A DNA stretch of 64,000 nt. It comes from Ischnura elegans (lineage: Eukaryota; Arthropoda; Insecta; Odonata; Coenagrionidae). The notes under the pieces were generated by a model that worked only from the letters and a program-made list of their open reading frames with translations, was not told where the DNA came from and searched no databases. Of this stretch, positions 35,758 through 47,084 are shown one piece after another. The stretch covers positions 140,182,198-140,246,197 of the forward strand of contig NC_060246.1 in the NCBI RefSeq assembly GCF_921293095.1, in the 5' to 3' direction. Made by a program: the position numbers and the translations under genes. Each line of letters starts with the position of its first letter. Within the stretch, counting starts at the first letter, position 1.

Positions 35758-35817
35758 ATGGTTTCAACGCACTGCGTCATCCTCAGGATTGAGGATGACG
35801 CAGTGCGTTGAAACCAT
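35758..35817. mobile_element. Perfect palindrome of two head-to-head retroelement-end motifs
   Basis: Two 28-base arms (35758-35785 and 35790-35817) are perfectly complementary around the loop GGAT. Each arm read outward contains TGAGGATGACGCAGTGCGTT followed by GAAACC, preceded on the minus strand by C, giving CTGAGGA...GAAAC. This fits the CUGANGA/GAAA layout of hammerhead-like ends of Penelope-like elements, with ACGC/GCGT as a short stem II. The perfect arms imply recent origin or gene conversion between arms. Confidence 0.5.
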
Positions 35818-35819
35818 AA

Positions 35820-36200
35820 TATGAATAAATTCCATAAAGTAACGCCTCAAACCATCAACTACATTGTAAGAGTTTTTTCTGCAACTTTGTGTCGAAATGT
35901 AATTTTGGACGAAGAATTAAATTCCTTTACCTTTTGTATTGATGAATTTCTCTTATTTTTCCGTACCAAATCGTTTCATATTGTTTTGAGCAGTAATTAC
36001 TGAGGGGTTTTGGACAACATGTGAGTAAAAGTGATTACCAGGAAACAGATCAGATTTGGAATCATTTACTTACCAGGTAGATGTCTAATTTATTTATTGC
36101 CATATGTAAGTGTAGTTATACTATATTAGCTAATATTACTGAATATGAATAAAACAGATTTGAGAGTATGAGATACAAGTTTTTTTATTGAATTGGAGCA
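35820..36200. other. AT-rich noncoding stretch
   Basis: A 60-codon plus frame at 35821-36003 is AT-driven. No other feature. Confidence 0.5.
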
Positions 36201-36257
36201 CCAGGTGGCATTTATTCATATGAAGTTATTTCTGGCCGGTTGGTGCGGGCATTTCAG

Positions 36258-36327
36258 AGAGTTGATATTGCTTGCGATTCAATGCATTATAATGCCTTGC
36301 TACATGCAATTACCCGAATATTTGCTC
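36258..36327 (+). CDS. Weak candidate exon (70 nt), phase-compatible with 29279-29337
   Basis: Acceptor ATTTCAG and consensus donor CTC/GTAAGTATT bracket 23 open codons plus one base (entry phase 0, exit phase 1; peptide starts RVDIACDSMHYNALLHAI). The entry phase matches the exit phase of the 29279 candidate, and the exit phase matches entry at 54473. Weak point: the tract before the acceptor is not pyrimidine-rich. Using the alternative acceptor CCAG at 36201-36204 gives a 123-nt exon open in another frame, with hydrophobic residues. I cannot choose between them or name a protein. Confidence 0.22.
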
Positions 36328-36329
36328 GT

Positions 36330-38030
36330 AAGTATTCATTATTTGTGATTATAATTCTATAATCTATTTTATATTATAAACAGTAATTTCCTTTCAGAAA
36401 AATGCGAAGATAATTTCGCTTTTAAAAGATTTTTTTTACCCCATTTGGCATTTTATAGTCATCTAGTCATTGCACTCTGTGGTAAAAATGCCATTGGAAG
36501 GAAGGATAAATTGGCTTAAGTAAATTTACACGTGGAATGAATTTATGGTTTATAGCTAAGTTCTTGTTATTCCTTAGAGGATTATTTTTTGAATAGCTTG
36601 GCTTGAAGAAACCGAAGCTACGTTACATAAATGAGGATACGTTGTGAATATAAGTAAGGCACTGCGTTTCCTTGCTCATCTGCTATACTCAAACGAGAGG
36701 ATTATGGTTTAAAGCTAGCTTTAATGGGGAAAATGAATGAATTAAAATGATTATGATAAATCAGGAATAAGTGCTAAGAAATACTCCGAAATAGTAACAA
36801 ACTGGTGAGAGATAATATGTGAAGGAATTAAGCTGTAGCAAAAGATAGGGAGAGGGATGGAATTTGAAAGACTAAATTCGCTACTGCAAAAACCGTTACG
36901 TAGTAATTACATGAAAGGAGTTTCTTTTTTATTCCCGTTGTTTAAGTAGTAAATCTCTGAAAACAAATGAAATCAATTAGATCATGGATGAATTACAATT
37001 CATTTTTTTATGTTGTCCTAATTGGCGCGTCTGATCTTTTTTCCATGTCTTTGCTCGTCCTCACAAGTTGCAGTGTAAGAGTTTAAAGGCTGACTTATGT
37101 CAAAATACCCTGTCAACTTGCCATTTTGAAATATTTGAATGTGGAAGAGAGGTTCAGTTATGTGTGTTCAGTTTTAATTCTTGGTCCTGTGAGGAAATCA
37201 AGTAGTGTTAATAATACAAATCTTGTGTAAAAAATTCTATTTGGCCAAATTTGGATAAAAATTATTTTAAATTGTATAATATAATGATTTATTTATATTT
37301 CAAGAAATGTTTGCTAACAGAAAATGTTTTATAGGCAAGAAAACATGCGTAAATAGTTAAAAAATTGTATGTTCTTTCTGGCTTCAAAGAATTCCATTAT
37401 GACTGAAAACAATCTGAAAATTATTTCCTAATTATGATAATGAAGGAGACCTGAAAAAAAGAGTAGATTTTGTAAAAATTAATTTGATGAAATTGTGAAT
37501 GAATTAGCACTTTGAAATGAATTTGGACTAACTATAGCATTCGAATAAGGGCTGTCATGACGATAACTGCCGCACCGTGAAATATGGTCGACTTACTGCG
37601 TACAAGATGAACAGTCCCATTCAAATCCTCATTAGATTTATCAAGAACTGCAATTAAAATGAGGGAACAGGAAATAATATTTCTTTATGTCCACCGCAAT
37701 AATCTTGAGCATCGCACTAAACCCGCCAAAAATTCACAGTTTTCTCCTGATTCCCATGAATTTTACCAAGTAAAAAATTTTGCAGTCTGGACTTTCGTAT
37801 ATGATGCCCTTTTCTTCTTTTTGGTCTTAGAGAAAAAATAAATTCGTGGAATGAGATTGAAAGTATATTTCACCGCAATATATCTTTTGGCAAATACACT
37901 TTATGCATCAGCTTCGATGTTGCACCGAAAATTCATCATATATTATTTGTTTTTCACGGATTTTTTTATCAAATCGGGTATAAAAAGACGTTAGCATTTG
38001 GTTTTTATGGATTAAATAGAAAGAATAGTC
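36330..38030. other. AT-rich noncoding stretch
   Basis: Stop-dense intron-like DNA with no feature that I can support. Confidence 0.55.
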
Positions 38031-39550
38031 GAAAGAGGAGTGATGGAGTAGAAGAAGAGTGTATGTGATTTGAAACTGAGTAGTGGCAGTTACTATGAAG
38101 CGCCAAGTAATCAATTAAAATAAAGTAGGAATTCAATGGTGAAATATATAATATTTAGGAGTGAAAGAATGCAGATAAAACAACATGGGAAAGACAAACA
38201 AGTGTTAAAAAGAGATTAGGCATAATCATTGGGAAAATTTGAGGTGTATGGATAGAGTTATATTAAAAATTAATGTGACGTTGCTCAATATTTAAATGAA
38301 TGGAGAATTTTATTAGATAGTGTTTGAAAGAAATATTTAATAATTATATGGGAAAGAGGAAATTTCAAAGACAGGAGGAAATAAAAATATGGTAGTCATT
38401 AGTCCTTGAGTAGTGATTTTTTCTTTCTACGCATTGCTTGCGGAGCTGAAAGAAAAGGATGAAGAATGTAGAAATAGACAAAGATGGACGCTAGGGGAAC
38501 ATGGACCAAAATTGATAGGAGCAGTTATATTAGTGTATTAAGTGTACAGAATAGTGCATTGAGGTCGAAATGAGAAGAGGTCGCAGCAATGAAACCCTAT
38601 ACGGAAGGAAAATAAAAAAGCGTCTGAGAAATTAGAATGAGGCATATTATCCATAGAGTTTAATGATAAAACATAAAGCTAATACCGGTTACACATTGAC
38701 GCATTCCACGCATCGCGTATTCCGTAGGCTGAAATAGACATTTCCCCTTTGTTTCTAACGCATCGGGATGGGATTGGTTTATCTCGTCTTCGCCGAAGAG
38801 TTAGTGTAGCGATAACGCAATTAGGATCTGAGAGTGACGTCGTTTATGCAAAATAAGTGAATTCCTTTCGGAAACATTACAAATGTTATAACATATATAA
38901 ACATTATAGGAAAACATCATTTTCATTTTTCGCAAATCGAGATAAGAATGGGCTGAGTAGTTCGGTAAGAGTTGGCAGATAGGGAAAGAAGAGGTAGTCA
39001 TGCGGAAAAAGAGTGGTAAAAAAATAATCGGAAGTAACAAGGCCATAATACAAGGATGAAACACGAAGGATAGGTATTGATTACAAAAATTGGATTGAAA
39101 AAATAATGGACATGACACTAGAAAGGGCACAATCGAGGTAAAATGAATCTGTTGATGGTAAAATCTCATATTGAGGTTTAAAATAGATGATTCTGAGAAC
39201 AAGAGTGGATTTTAATGATTGGGTAACTTTGAATGAAAGGAGAGGAACAAGGAAAAAGGGAGTAGATAGCCCAGATTCAATGATCCACTGAAGATTTATT
39301 GTGGAGTGACGAAAGGGATGAGAGGGAGTAAAGAAGAGAAGGGAGGAGGAAGTGGCCAAGGGGGTGAGATTGAGTGAGCATCAGATGAAAATGTTTGCCG
39401 AGGGTGTCGCGGGCGTGCCCGAGGCGAAGGAAATGAGTCGTGCAGGGTCCGTGGGACCCGCGGGGAGAGGAAGGGAAAGATTGCGGTGAGAAAAGGGGTG
39501 CGGATAGAACACTCCTAGGAAAGAATGGGGAGGGAGGAATAGATGAGGCT
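38030..39550 (+). repeat. Purine-rich (G+A) region
   Basis: From 38030 to about 38640 and again 38930-39550 the plus strand is strongly G+A-rich, broken by a balanced CpG-containing interval at 38690-38830. Minus-strand frames (133, 92 and part of a 217-codon frame) are Ser/Leu/Phe/Pro-rich consequences of the tract. Confidence 0.55.
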
Positions 39551-39900
39551 TGGCATCGTGGATGAGACTTGAAAAAGCCGGGGAGGTTTGGGCTCCCGAG
39601 AGGGGGTTGTTCTCGGTATTTAGGGAGGTCGGCAGAGTGGGGGGCGGGCTGAGGTCGGGTGCCCCGTGGGTGTGGGCGAGGCATGTGTGCCGGCAGGATT
39701 TGAAGCGAAGGCGGCGCCGTGTTCTGCGGGCGCGATGGCGGTCGGCTGCGAGCGACGGCTCTGACGGAAAGAAAGAAATGTGTGCGGCCGCAAAGAGGGA
39801 GCGAGGGAAGCGGAGGATGTGGGGAAGGGCAAAAGGCGGTGTTGGTGGGTTTGACTTTGCCTTGAAAGGAGAGGAATAGCGGCTGGCGTGTGAGACAAAT
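39550..39900. other. GC-rich micro-island at the end of the purine tract
   Basis: CpG-rich with open frames on both strands (109 codons plus; continuation of the 217-codon minus frame), neither with a known motif. It contains GGCGGCGCCGTG-type sequence near 39709. It could be a regulatory island. Confidence 0.3.
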
Positions 39901-41220
39901 TCGACGCGAAATAATCGCGGACTCTCTCATGAATCATTGTCGGTCAAAATAAATTCCAAAATTTCCTACCAAAATTCAGGTGGCTTTCTTCAAAATTAAA
40001 AATTTGATTTTATTATGAAAAGTATCAAAAGAGGGTTAAAATTTACATTTATAGTAAAACTCTTATTATTAGGTTGATGACTATTTTTAATATGCGACTC
40101 AAAAATGGCTGTTTTTGAAAACTTTATTCATTTAATGAAATCCTAGTAGTTTTTATTTTTTTGGAATTAATCCTGGTACCGTACTTTCTTTCCCGTGACT
40201 TTTCAGTACAAACGTTATTTCTTAGTATTACTCAGAATAATTCCCCTGGTCCTGTTTTTAACTTGTAATCATAGGTGATTAATGTCATATATATTTCTCT
40301 ACCTCAAAAATGATTTTTATATTGGTCCCATTAATAAAAAAGCAGGAATAATTGTATTTATTTGGAAATTAGATTTAATAATTCATCAAATTTAGTATGT
40401 TAAACGCTAAACGATTTCCCAATAAGGTATTATTCCCGGATTATTGAACATTATGAACGAAGAAAACATTGTCCATTCAAGGTTTAAAAATGCCTTCATG
40501 ACAGAAATGAAATTTTTTTTACTAATTATACTGGAGATTTTCCCTGTCATTGTTGCGCGATAACCACCAAAATATTGCCACAATTAATTTTATGGAAGTT
40601 TTTCATCCATGCCCCGCGCTACTGATATCCTTTAATTAGCACCCAAGGCGTGATTTCCTTTCATTAGCTTATCCGTCACTCAAGAGTTTTCTTGGGTCCT
40701 CCATCAACGTCATCTGCGAATTTAATGCCTTTTTTCTTGTATTTACTAGAGGAGGAGGAATATCTCACTTCTCTCTTATCTAGTTTTATACCTTATTACT
40801 TTCAGCTTCCTTCACTCGTTGGCCACCAAAATTTCATTTAAATTGTTTTTTATTCATTTTATGGATTAGTTCAAATAGCTATTCGCAGAAATGTACGTGG
40901 ATTAAATTTTCTTTATCTGTGATTCCTTCCTGTATTTTTAAGGTTGATGTGAAGTTTGTATGCTTCTTAAATAATATAATGTAGCTGCATATAAGTCACC
41001 ATAATAAAAAAGGCAAGTTAAAATTTCATCGATAATTGCTTAAATGGGGTAGTTTCATTACTTTCAGTAGCATAGAAACAAAATAATCTAAAATTGTCTA
41101 TCCATCAATACATAAATCCATCCATCATATTTTTGCTAGAAATGAAGTTTCTTGAGTGAATGCCGTAATTCATACATCTTTTTTGGAAAAATCATCTATG
41201 TACATTAGTTATCTCATCAC
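39900..41220. other. AT-rich noncoding stretch
   Basis: No supported feature. Confidence 0.55.
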
Positions 41221-41500
41221 TTAATGCAGTTGAAATAGCTGGTATGAAGAAGCTATCATGTACCGTATACACAATTTTGCTTTAAAAATGCGTATTGGCT
41301 GTGTGTTCTCGATTCTAATGGTAGGTAATTGCATATTCAAAAAAAATTATTTCATGCATTATTTCCCTTTTCAGTTAATTTAGTTGATATAGCTGGTCTA
41401 TAGGAAGCTCCCATGCGCCATTCAGTATTGCGTTACATAATTTTGATTTGAAAATAGTAAATACGCATTAGAGCTCGTAATTATAATGGTAGTTGGCCAG
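41221..41500 (+). repeat. Two-copy direct duplication, offset about 154 bp
   Basis: TTAATGCAGTTGAAATAGCTGG at 41221 recurs as TTAATTTAGTTGATATAGCTGG at 41375. Similarity continues through GAAGCT..CATG, ACA.AATTTTG.TTTAAAA, TACGCATT-type sequence and AATGGTAG.T. Identity is about 70%. No function is visible. Confidence 0.6.
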
Positions 41501-42000
41501 TGATTATTGCACCAGTGACAGTTGGTGGGGTGATGTTTTTTTACATTTCTCTTTTCTTTCAATCAGTTCTCTTTTCCCTCTCCCTTGGCCGCTTGTCCCT
41601 TTCAAATCTTTGCTCACAGCCCACATCACCATTCGTCACACTCCATCCCCCTTCGCTTCACCCGCAATCGCCGCCCAATCGCTCTTCTCTCCCTCTTGCA
41701 TCCATCGGCGGTTTCCCTTCCTCGGCTCCTCGTCCCATTGTTCTGCGGACGCGCCTCGTGTTTGCTCGCCCGCCAAAGCGAACCGTGGTGCGGCCGACTG
41801 ATTCGGGCGACGGGTGTGCGGCACATGGCTCCCCATTTCGGCTCCTCTTCCTCTCTCATCTTTGTCCCTTATCCTCTCCGTCTTGGGCATCCGTCTCCTG
41901 TGCAGGGTTAGAGGTAACACTCACACCAGTGTCTGTCGTTCTTGATGGCACACAGATGCCCAAAGAATTTGCTTCGCTGTACGAGTCGTTGCCCTAGAAA
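41500..42000 (+). repeat. Polypyrimidine patch with GC-rich tail
   Basis: 41540-41740 and 41840-41900 are C+T-rich; 41740-41830 is CpG-rich. Three plus-strand frames of 102-165 codons overlap each other and have no motif, so none is credible as a gene. Confidence 0.55.
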
Positions 42001-42500
42001 TTAATGAGACAACTTACGAATGAATTGTAAAACGTTAGCCGTTTCTAATGCTCAGTTAGTTTTCAATTATTTACTCATAGGTACACTCTTGATATCTTTT
42101 TCATGTACTCGGCTAGTTCTTTTCTGAAATATTCTCCTGCTCTTTCATCTCCTTTCAGCTTTGAAGTCGAACAGATAAGGAGTCATGGACGGATAATTGT
42201 TGCGCTTTGATTTTATAAGCTAACTTGTTGACAATTTTCAATAATATTGGTATGAAGTTACAATTTATTCCTCCGTAACTATTAACTTTTCGTGCTGTTT
42301 TCGGTAGATTATGCGTCACCTTTGATTGACGAAATAGAGGGTGATTTCGGTATTGCAATTTTAGCCATGCGTATTGAAAGCATGGTACTACAATAGAAAA
42401 AACTTCAAATAAAAAATCTATGCTGAAGGCTGGATGCCACAGAATGTTTGACATTGCGGTAATCCATGCGTCCTGAAATATATACACGAAATTGATATCG
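42000..42500. other. AT-rich noncoding stretch
   Basis: A 110-codon minus-strand frame (42155-42487) is present but unremarkable. Nothing else seen. Confidence 0.5.
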
Positions 42501-42509
42501 ATGGCGTGG

Positions 42510-43080
42510 GCAACACACTCGGCAGAGATCGAAGGAAAGGAGAGGAAAGTGAAAAACGGAGAGACATCGGACTATTTTTTCGGATTTCGTCCTCGCGGAG
42601 TTGAGGACTCTAAGACGGTGGAGGCAGGTCTGAGAGGAGATGGAAGGAATATGGGTCCGTAGGGTAGAAGCGTGAAGTTGGGGTGGGAGAGAGTAAAATC
42701 GCAAGATTCGGCCGGATATTGGGGAGTAAAACGGGGATGGGTATAAGGATAGAAAGAAGGGTTGCGAGAGGGGAGTGGCGAAAAATGTGTTAAACAGAGG
42801 GAAGAGAGTTATGGCGTGGGAGGATGGGCCTGGAGGATAAAAGGCGCTGAAGTCGGGGATGAAAGGCCAGGGGGGTGTTGGAGTGGGTGGAGTATGAGTG
42901 GGAGAGTAAGTAATGGATGGAATTGAAGGGGGAGAGGTTGTAAAAAATGTACCAAAGGATGAAAGGTCGGCACGGAGTAGAAGGAGAGAGGGTGGGAATG
43001 GTGGGAAAAGGGTTACGATGGTTTGACATTGGAAGGATAGTCAAGGGATTGCATGTGCACGGCGTGCGCGGGCGTGGGTG
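42510..43080 (+). repeat. Polypurine (G+A) patch
   Basis: About 570 bp dominated by GGA/GAG/GGG on the plus strand. It is the mirror in strand sense of the C+T patches elsewhere. Confidence 0.7.
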
Positions 43081-45140
43081 ACTAGGTGCGGAGTGCGCGT
43101 TAAAGGTGCCGAGGATTCGCGGGAGTGGGTCGGGGGAAATACAAGGAATGTGTATAAAAGTCGCGTAATGTTATATTTTCAACGTGACGGTCTTGTGACG
43201 TGCCTTGAAAAGGCTGAGAGGAAATATATGGTTTTATGTTTTCCTAATGGGTCGCATCAGGTTTTCTCGGGCTTTAAAAAAAAAAAATGGGTTTCCAAAT
43301 GCGAACGTTTCTGAGGGTAAGTCTGTCACCGTCTTCAGGGTGCAGACGATATTTTTAAACGCATAAGTTCAGTTTTCTCATGATCTGGTGTGAATCATGA
43401 GAAAAATTCATGGGAAATTTATGAGATTCAGATATGAGAAGATAAGAAGAGAGAAAATCAGATAATTCAGGGGAAAAAAGTGGCTATATGCTAGTTGCTA
43501 TTTGACAAAAGCATAAAAGAAGATTATTATACGTGTACGAGACTAAAAATCATCTCTCCAATCCCAGTCTAAGGTTACTTCAAAGATTAGACAGTGTATG
43601 TAAAGGAGTACATAATTCAAAAGAAATCCTTGTGCTTTGGATAAGAAAAACTGGAAGCAACCATACCACTCGTGAGTATTCTAGAGGAAACCTATTCACC
43701 AATAGAATTGAGTGAACCTTCTCACTTCATTCCCATAAGTTCCCATCCATCCACCTTCATTGAAATTCAGAGGGTAATGGAATACAACAGTGAAGCAACG
43801 ATGTGGTCATCTCTGTGCAACCAGCTTTTGTGAGATTGGGGGTTAGTCCTACTCAAATTAGGATGACGTTTCAGAATTGGCCAATTACGGGTATAGTTTG
43901 GAAGTTGATTAAGTGACCACCTATAGAGTAATGGTTCACTTGAAGGGCTCAATTTCATGTGAACGGCTCATTTCCGTTGTGTACTATTATTAAGAGGCAT
44001 AATATCACTCTGTGATTACGTATTTGTGCCTCCTATTTTCTGAGTTTCACCATGAATCCATTATTTTTAGAATTATTTGTCTTTCTTGTTAACCTATATC
44101 TGTTATCCATTGTCCGAACCGTGAGATTTAAACTTCAAATAAATTTGCTTAGCTATGTTCTCAATTTGTGATAAATACATGTTTATTCGGAAGTTCCCGT
44201 AATAAGAACAAAATATTTTTAGATTAAAAGTTTTATATAGTGTCGTCGTGTAATACCCTGGAAATACTAAAGCGATGAAAAGACATGACTTTTATTGATT
44301 TTTATGAATAACAACTAAACAGCTACACTGCGGAGCATGGTTGTATGCATCATTAAATTCTTCTCCAGTAAACTTCAATTAAGCTGAACATTTTTTTAGC
44401 CCAAAATTCTATGCCATGAAGTATGCCCAGCGATAGAAAGAAACTGCCATGTGCATGAAGTGGATAGATTTTTTTGAGTGATAATGGAAATGGCGTTTTC
44501 ATACAGAAAATGTCGAATGTCTGCTATTTATTGTTACCTAAGAAAAATATTCTTTCGGATATAATTATCGAATTCGGGTGCTATATCACTTGAAATTGCA
44601 AATTTTAGCCTTCTAAATTTATCTTTGGGAGTCTTAAAATATCGAAGAAAACTCACTTAATGTACTCACGGCAAACCGATTCGCTGGGGAGGGAGAGAGG
44701 GGATAATTATGGCTCGGTTGCTAGATGCCGAGTGGGAAGAGGGAGTGTTGGAGCAGTTTTAAAGGGCGTGTGTGGCTTCGGGTCACGCATAGAGGAGAAA
44801 AGTGTGGACTTAGACAGAAAAGGGGCGTGACCAGGCTAAGGCAATGAAAGATGAGCGAGGGAGAGGGGAAACTATGGCCGTGGAATCTTTATATTTTCAG
44901 ACGAAGGCAACGCGCTGCTGTGAACTTGAGATAGCCCTCACTTATTTTTTCTTCGCCCACTTGAAACGGCTAATGCTCCCCGTACCGTCCTCCATCATTA
45001 TGCCTTACTATATGGATCTTCTTATGTTCTCCCCGATTCGCAGAGCTCCAGTATGATCTCGTCGTTTCTCGGTGAATGATATCTTGTAGTTGAACTCGGG
45101 CTGTCCACCGGGTCAAAGTCTGAATTAAGTCGGTTTTCGT
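43080..45140. other. Noncoding, mostly AT-rich
   Basis: A TATAAAAG box occurs at 43153-43160, but I see no initiator or following exon. 44690-44870 is purine-rich. Frames at 43078-43314 and 44844-45056 have no motif. Confidence 0.45.
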
Positions 45141-45146
45141 CCACAG

Positions 45147-45290
45147 GGCGAAAGACTCACAAAGGAAGCCATCGAGATCAGGATGAAAACAAAGAATATC
45201 AACCGAGACAACGGCTACAAATTAAGTACTACCTAGACGCCGCTTTTGCCGTTGATCGATGAGGGAAGTGAAAAGACAAAGGCGGGAAAA
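45147..45290 (+). pseudogene. C-terminal fragment of a Penelope-like element (GIY-YIG end)
   Basis: From 45153 the plus strand reads RLTKEAIEIRMKTKNINRD and then NGYKLSTT, a stop (TAG where Trp is expected) and TPLL. The pattern R...KEA.EI......NRD.GY.LS..W is the characteristic end of GIY-YIG-bearing retroelement proteins of animals, which I attribute to Penelope-like elements. The reverse transcriptase is not visible upstream; the fragment is short and carries the in-frame stop, so it is dead. Confidence 0.5.
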
Positions 45291-46920
45291 TCGGACCAAT
45301 CAGCAGCCACCTGACATTCAGCCTCGACTCTGTTCAGCACATTACTTCTCCATTTTCTCATAAGCAATGTATTTTTTCCAAAAATTCTGCGTTTATAAGT
45401 ATCCATAGTATATGATGAGACTATCTCCGGAGCATGTAAGCGGTGAATTTTTCTCGGGTTAAAAACTTCATCGTCACGAACATTTCGTGGAGCGCGTTTC
45501 TCATCTTCTTTAGGGCACTCTAATGAATGGATCGAACAACCGAGCTTATATATCCGGGTCGACTCCTGGGCCATTCATTAAATACCCATAGGTAGGTATA
45601 AAAAATTTTTGTGTAATTTTAAGACAAATGGATCTACTTATCATTATTATCCTTGTAAATATATTCTTTGAAAACAATAAATGGAATCAGGATGACTATC
45701 AATAAATAAATACTACAAAAATGGTGAAAAACAATTTTTCCTTCTGTTATTCCATGCAGAATATACATGTCTGCTAATTGGTCATGTCGGTTCTTCTTTA
45801 GTTAGAAATCTAGAATAGCATCAATTGATCTTCTGCTTCTATCTCCTCCTCATGATTTTCTCGCTGTTCAATCTAATGTTTCTTTTTAGCCCACTCACAT
45901 AATAGTAGTAAATGTACTATTTCTCAATTGCACAAGAGAAGGTCATGAGATATGATGGCTCCATTGCTACGCTGAATGGGATGTTGCTTACCCTTTGTTC
46001 CTCCATATGGATTAAATGTGTTCGTAGAATTTTTTTTGACGATTCTCTTGTTATTAACATTGAATAGTGTAGGAGTGGCTGTTTTCTTGATCCATTGAGT
46101 TGCAAATGTTTTCTAATGGGTGTAGAATTTGCGGAATCGATGATAAAGATTCTATAGTTGCGGACGCACGAGCACGGTAGTGAAATATTTTGTCCTTTTA
46201 CACTGAAAACTATTTAAAATAAGTCTAAATATATCTATTTTGACGGATAGTGTGAATAATATATGCTTTAAAATGAAATATGGACTATTCGATGCGATGA
46301 AAAATGTTTGATTTTGCTAAATTTTCCCATGCTAAAATTTCGATTCTTGAAAAGCATTCTCCTCCCAAATGTTATGCGTCATTTGTTAATGAATATGCCA
46401 CGGAAATGCTAAGCCGTAATGTGTGCGCTCACCCTTTGACCTTTGCAAGCTCCTGGGTCAAAGTTCGTTTTAGCGAAACAAAGTGCTCACTCAGTATTCA
46501 CGCACTTAGATCTAAAGTAGTGTTTATCACAAATGCATTGTGTTATGCGTTTCTAACAGAACTTATTTGCTTATATTTATGTATTGTAATAACCTCAAAT
46601 CAAGTACATCCTAGCGTTACAGGTACAGTACCATAGAGAAGTAGCGATGAAAATAGAAAATTTTGAAGTCAGAAAAAATTATTCTTAAGCTCTTTGTTTT
46701 CAGGTGTCAATTAGCACATCTTTCATAGTAGTATTATACCATTGCCATTTATGAACTTAATTTTAATTTCCTGAGAAGTTGTGATTTTCAGCCAAAAGTT
46801 ATGGCCAGTTTATGGCTAATAACTGGTTTCGATCTACAAGTATGATATGAAGCATGAGATTTAGCTTCATTTTTTAGTCGTCCGTTTCCTTTTAAAAAAT
46901 ATTTTCTCTTCAATGTACAT
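45290..46920. other. AT-rich noncoding stretch
   Basis: A 113-codon minus-strand frame (45233-45574) overlaps the element fragment and is likely antisense noise. A 110-codon plus frame (46304-46636) has no splice signals or motif. Confidence 0.45.
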
Positions 46921-46926
46921 CAAGGT

Positions 46927-47082
46927 AGTGGCGGATCTATGGGGGGTCTAAGTGGGCTATTCCCCCCTTGAATATCCAATTTAAGCAAGATAGAATGGTA
47001 ATTTTGTTCGGAACCCCACTACAGCTGGGAGGTTGCCCGCTATTTAGCCCTCCCCCCTTGTTCATATCCTGGATCTGCCACT
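46927..47082. mobile_element. Short inverted-repeat (MITE-like) element
   Basis: Ends AGTGGCGGATCT and, inverted, AGTGGCAGATCC match at 10 of 12 bases, followed on both sides by G-rich (or C-rich) sequence. AGTGGCGGATC...GATC.GCCACT ends are common in arthropod repeats. The internal GGGGGG...CCCCCC can also pair. No clear target-site duplication is visible and there is no coding capacity. Confidence 0.6.
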
Positions 47083-47084
47083 GC

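Noticed and set aside
39277-39930. 217-codon minus-strand frame
   Set aside because: Complement of a purine-rich tract and GC island; Pro/Ser/Leu/His-rich, no domain.
41493-41997. Overlapping 102-, 108- and 165-codon plus-strand frames
   Set aside because: Three frames open at once in a C+T/CpG-rich patch; none has a motif.
43153-43160. TATAAAAG as a promoter
   Set aside because: No initiator at the right spacing and no following exon; such boxes are expected by chance in AT-rich DNA.
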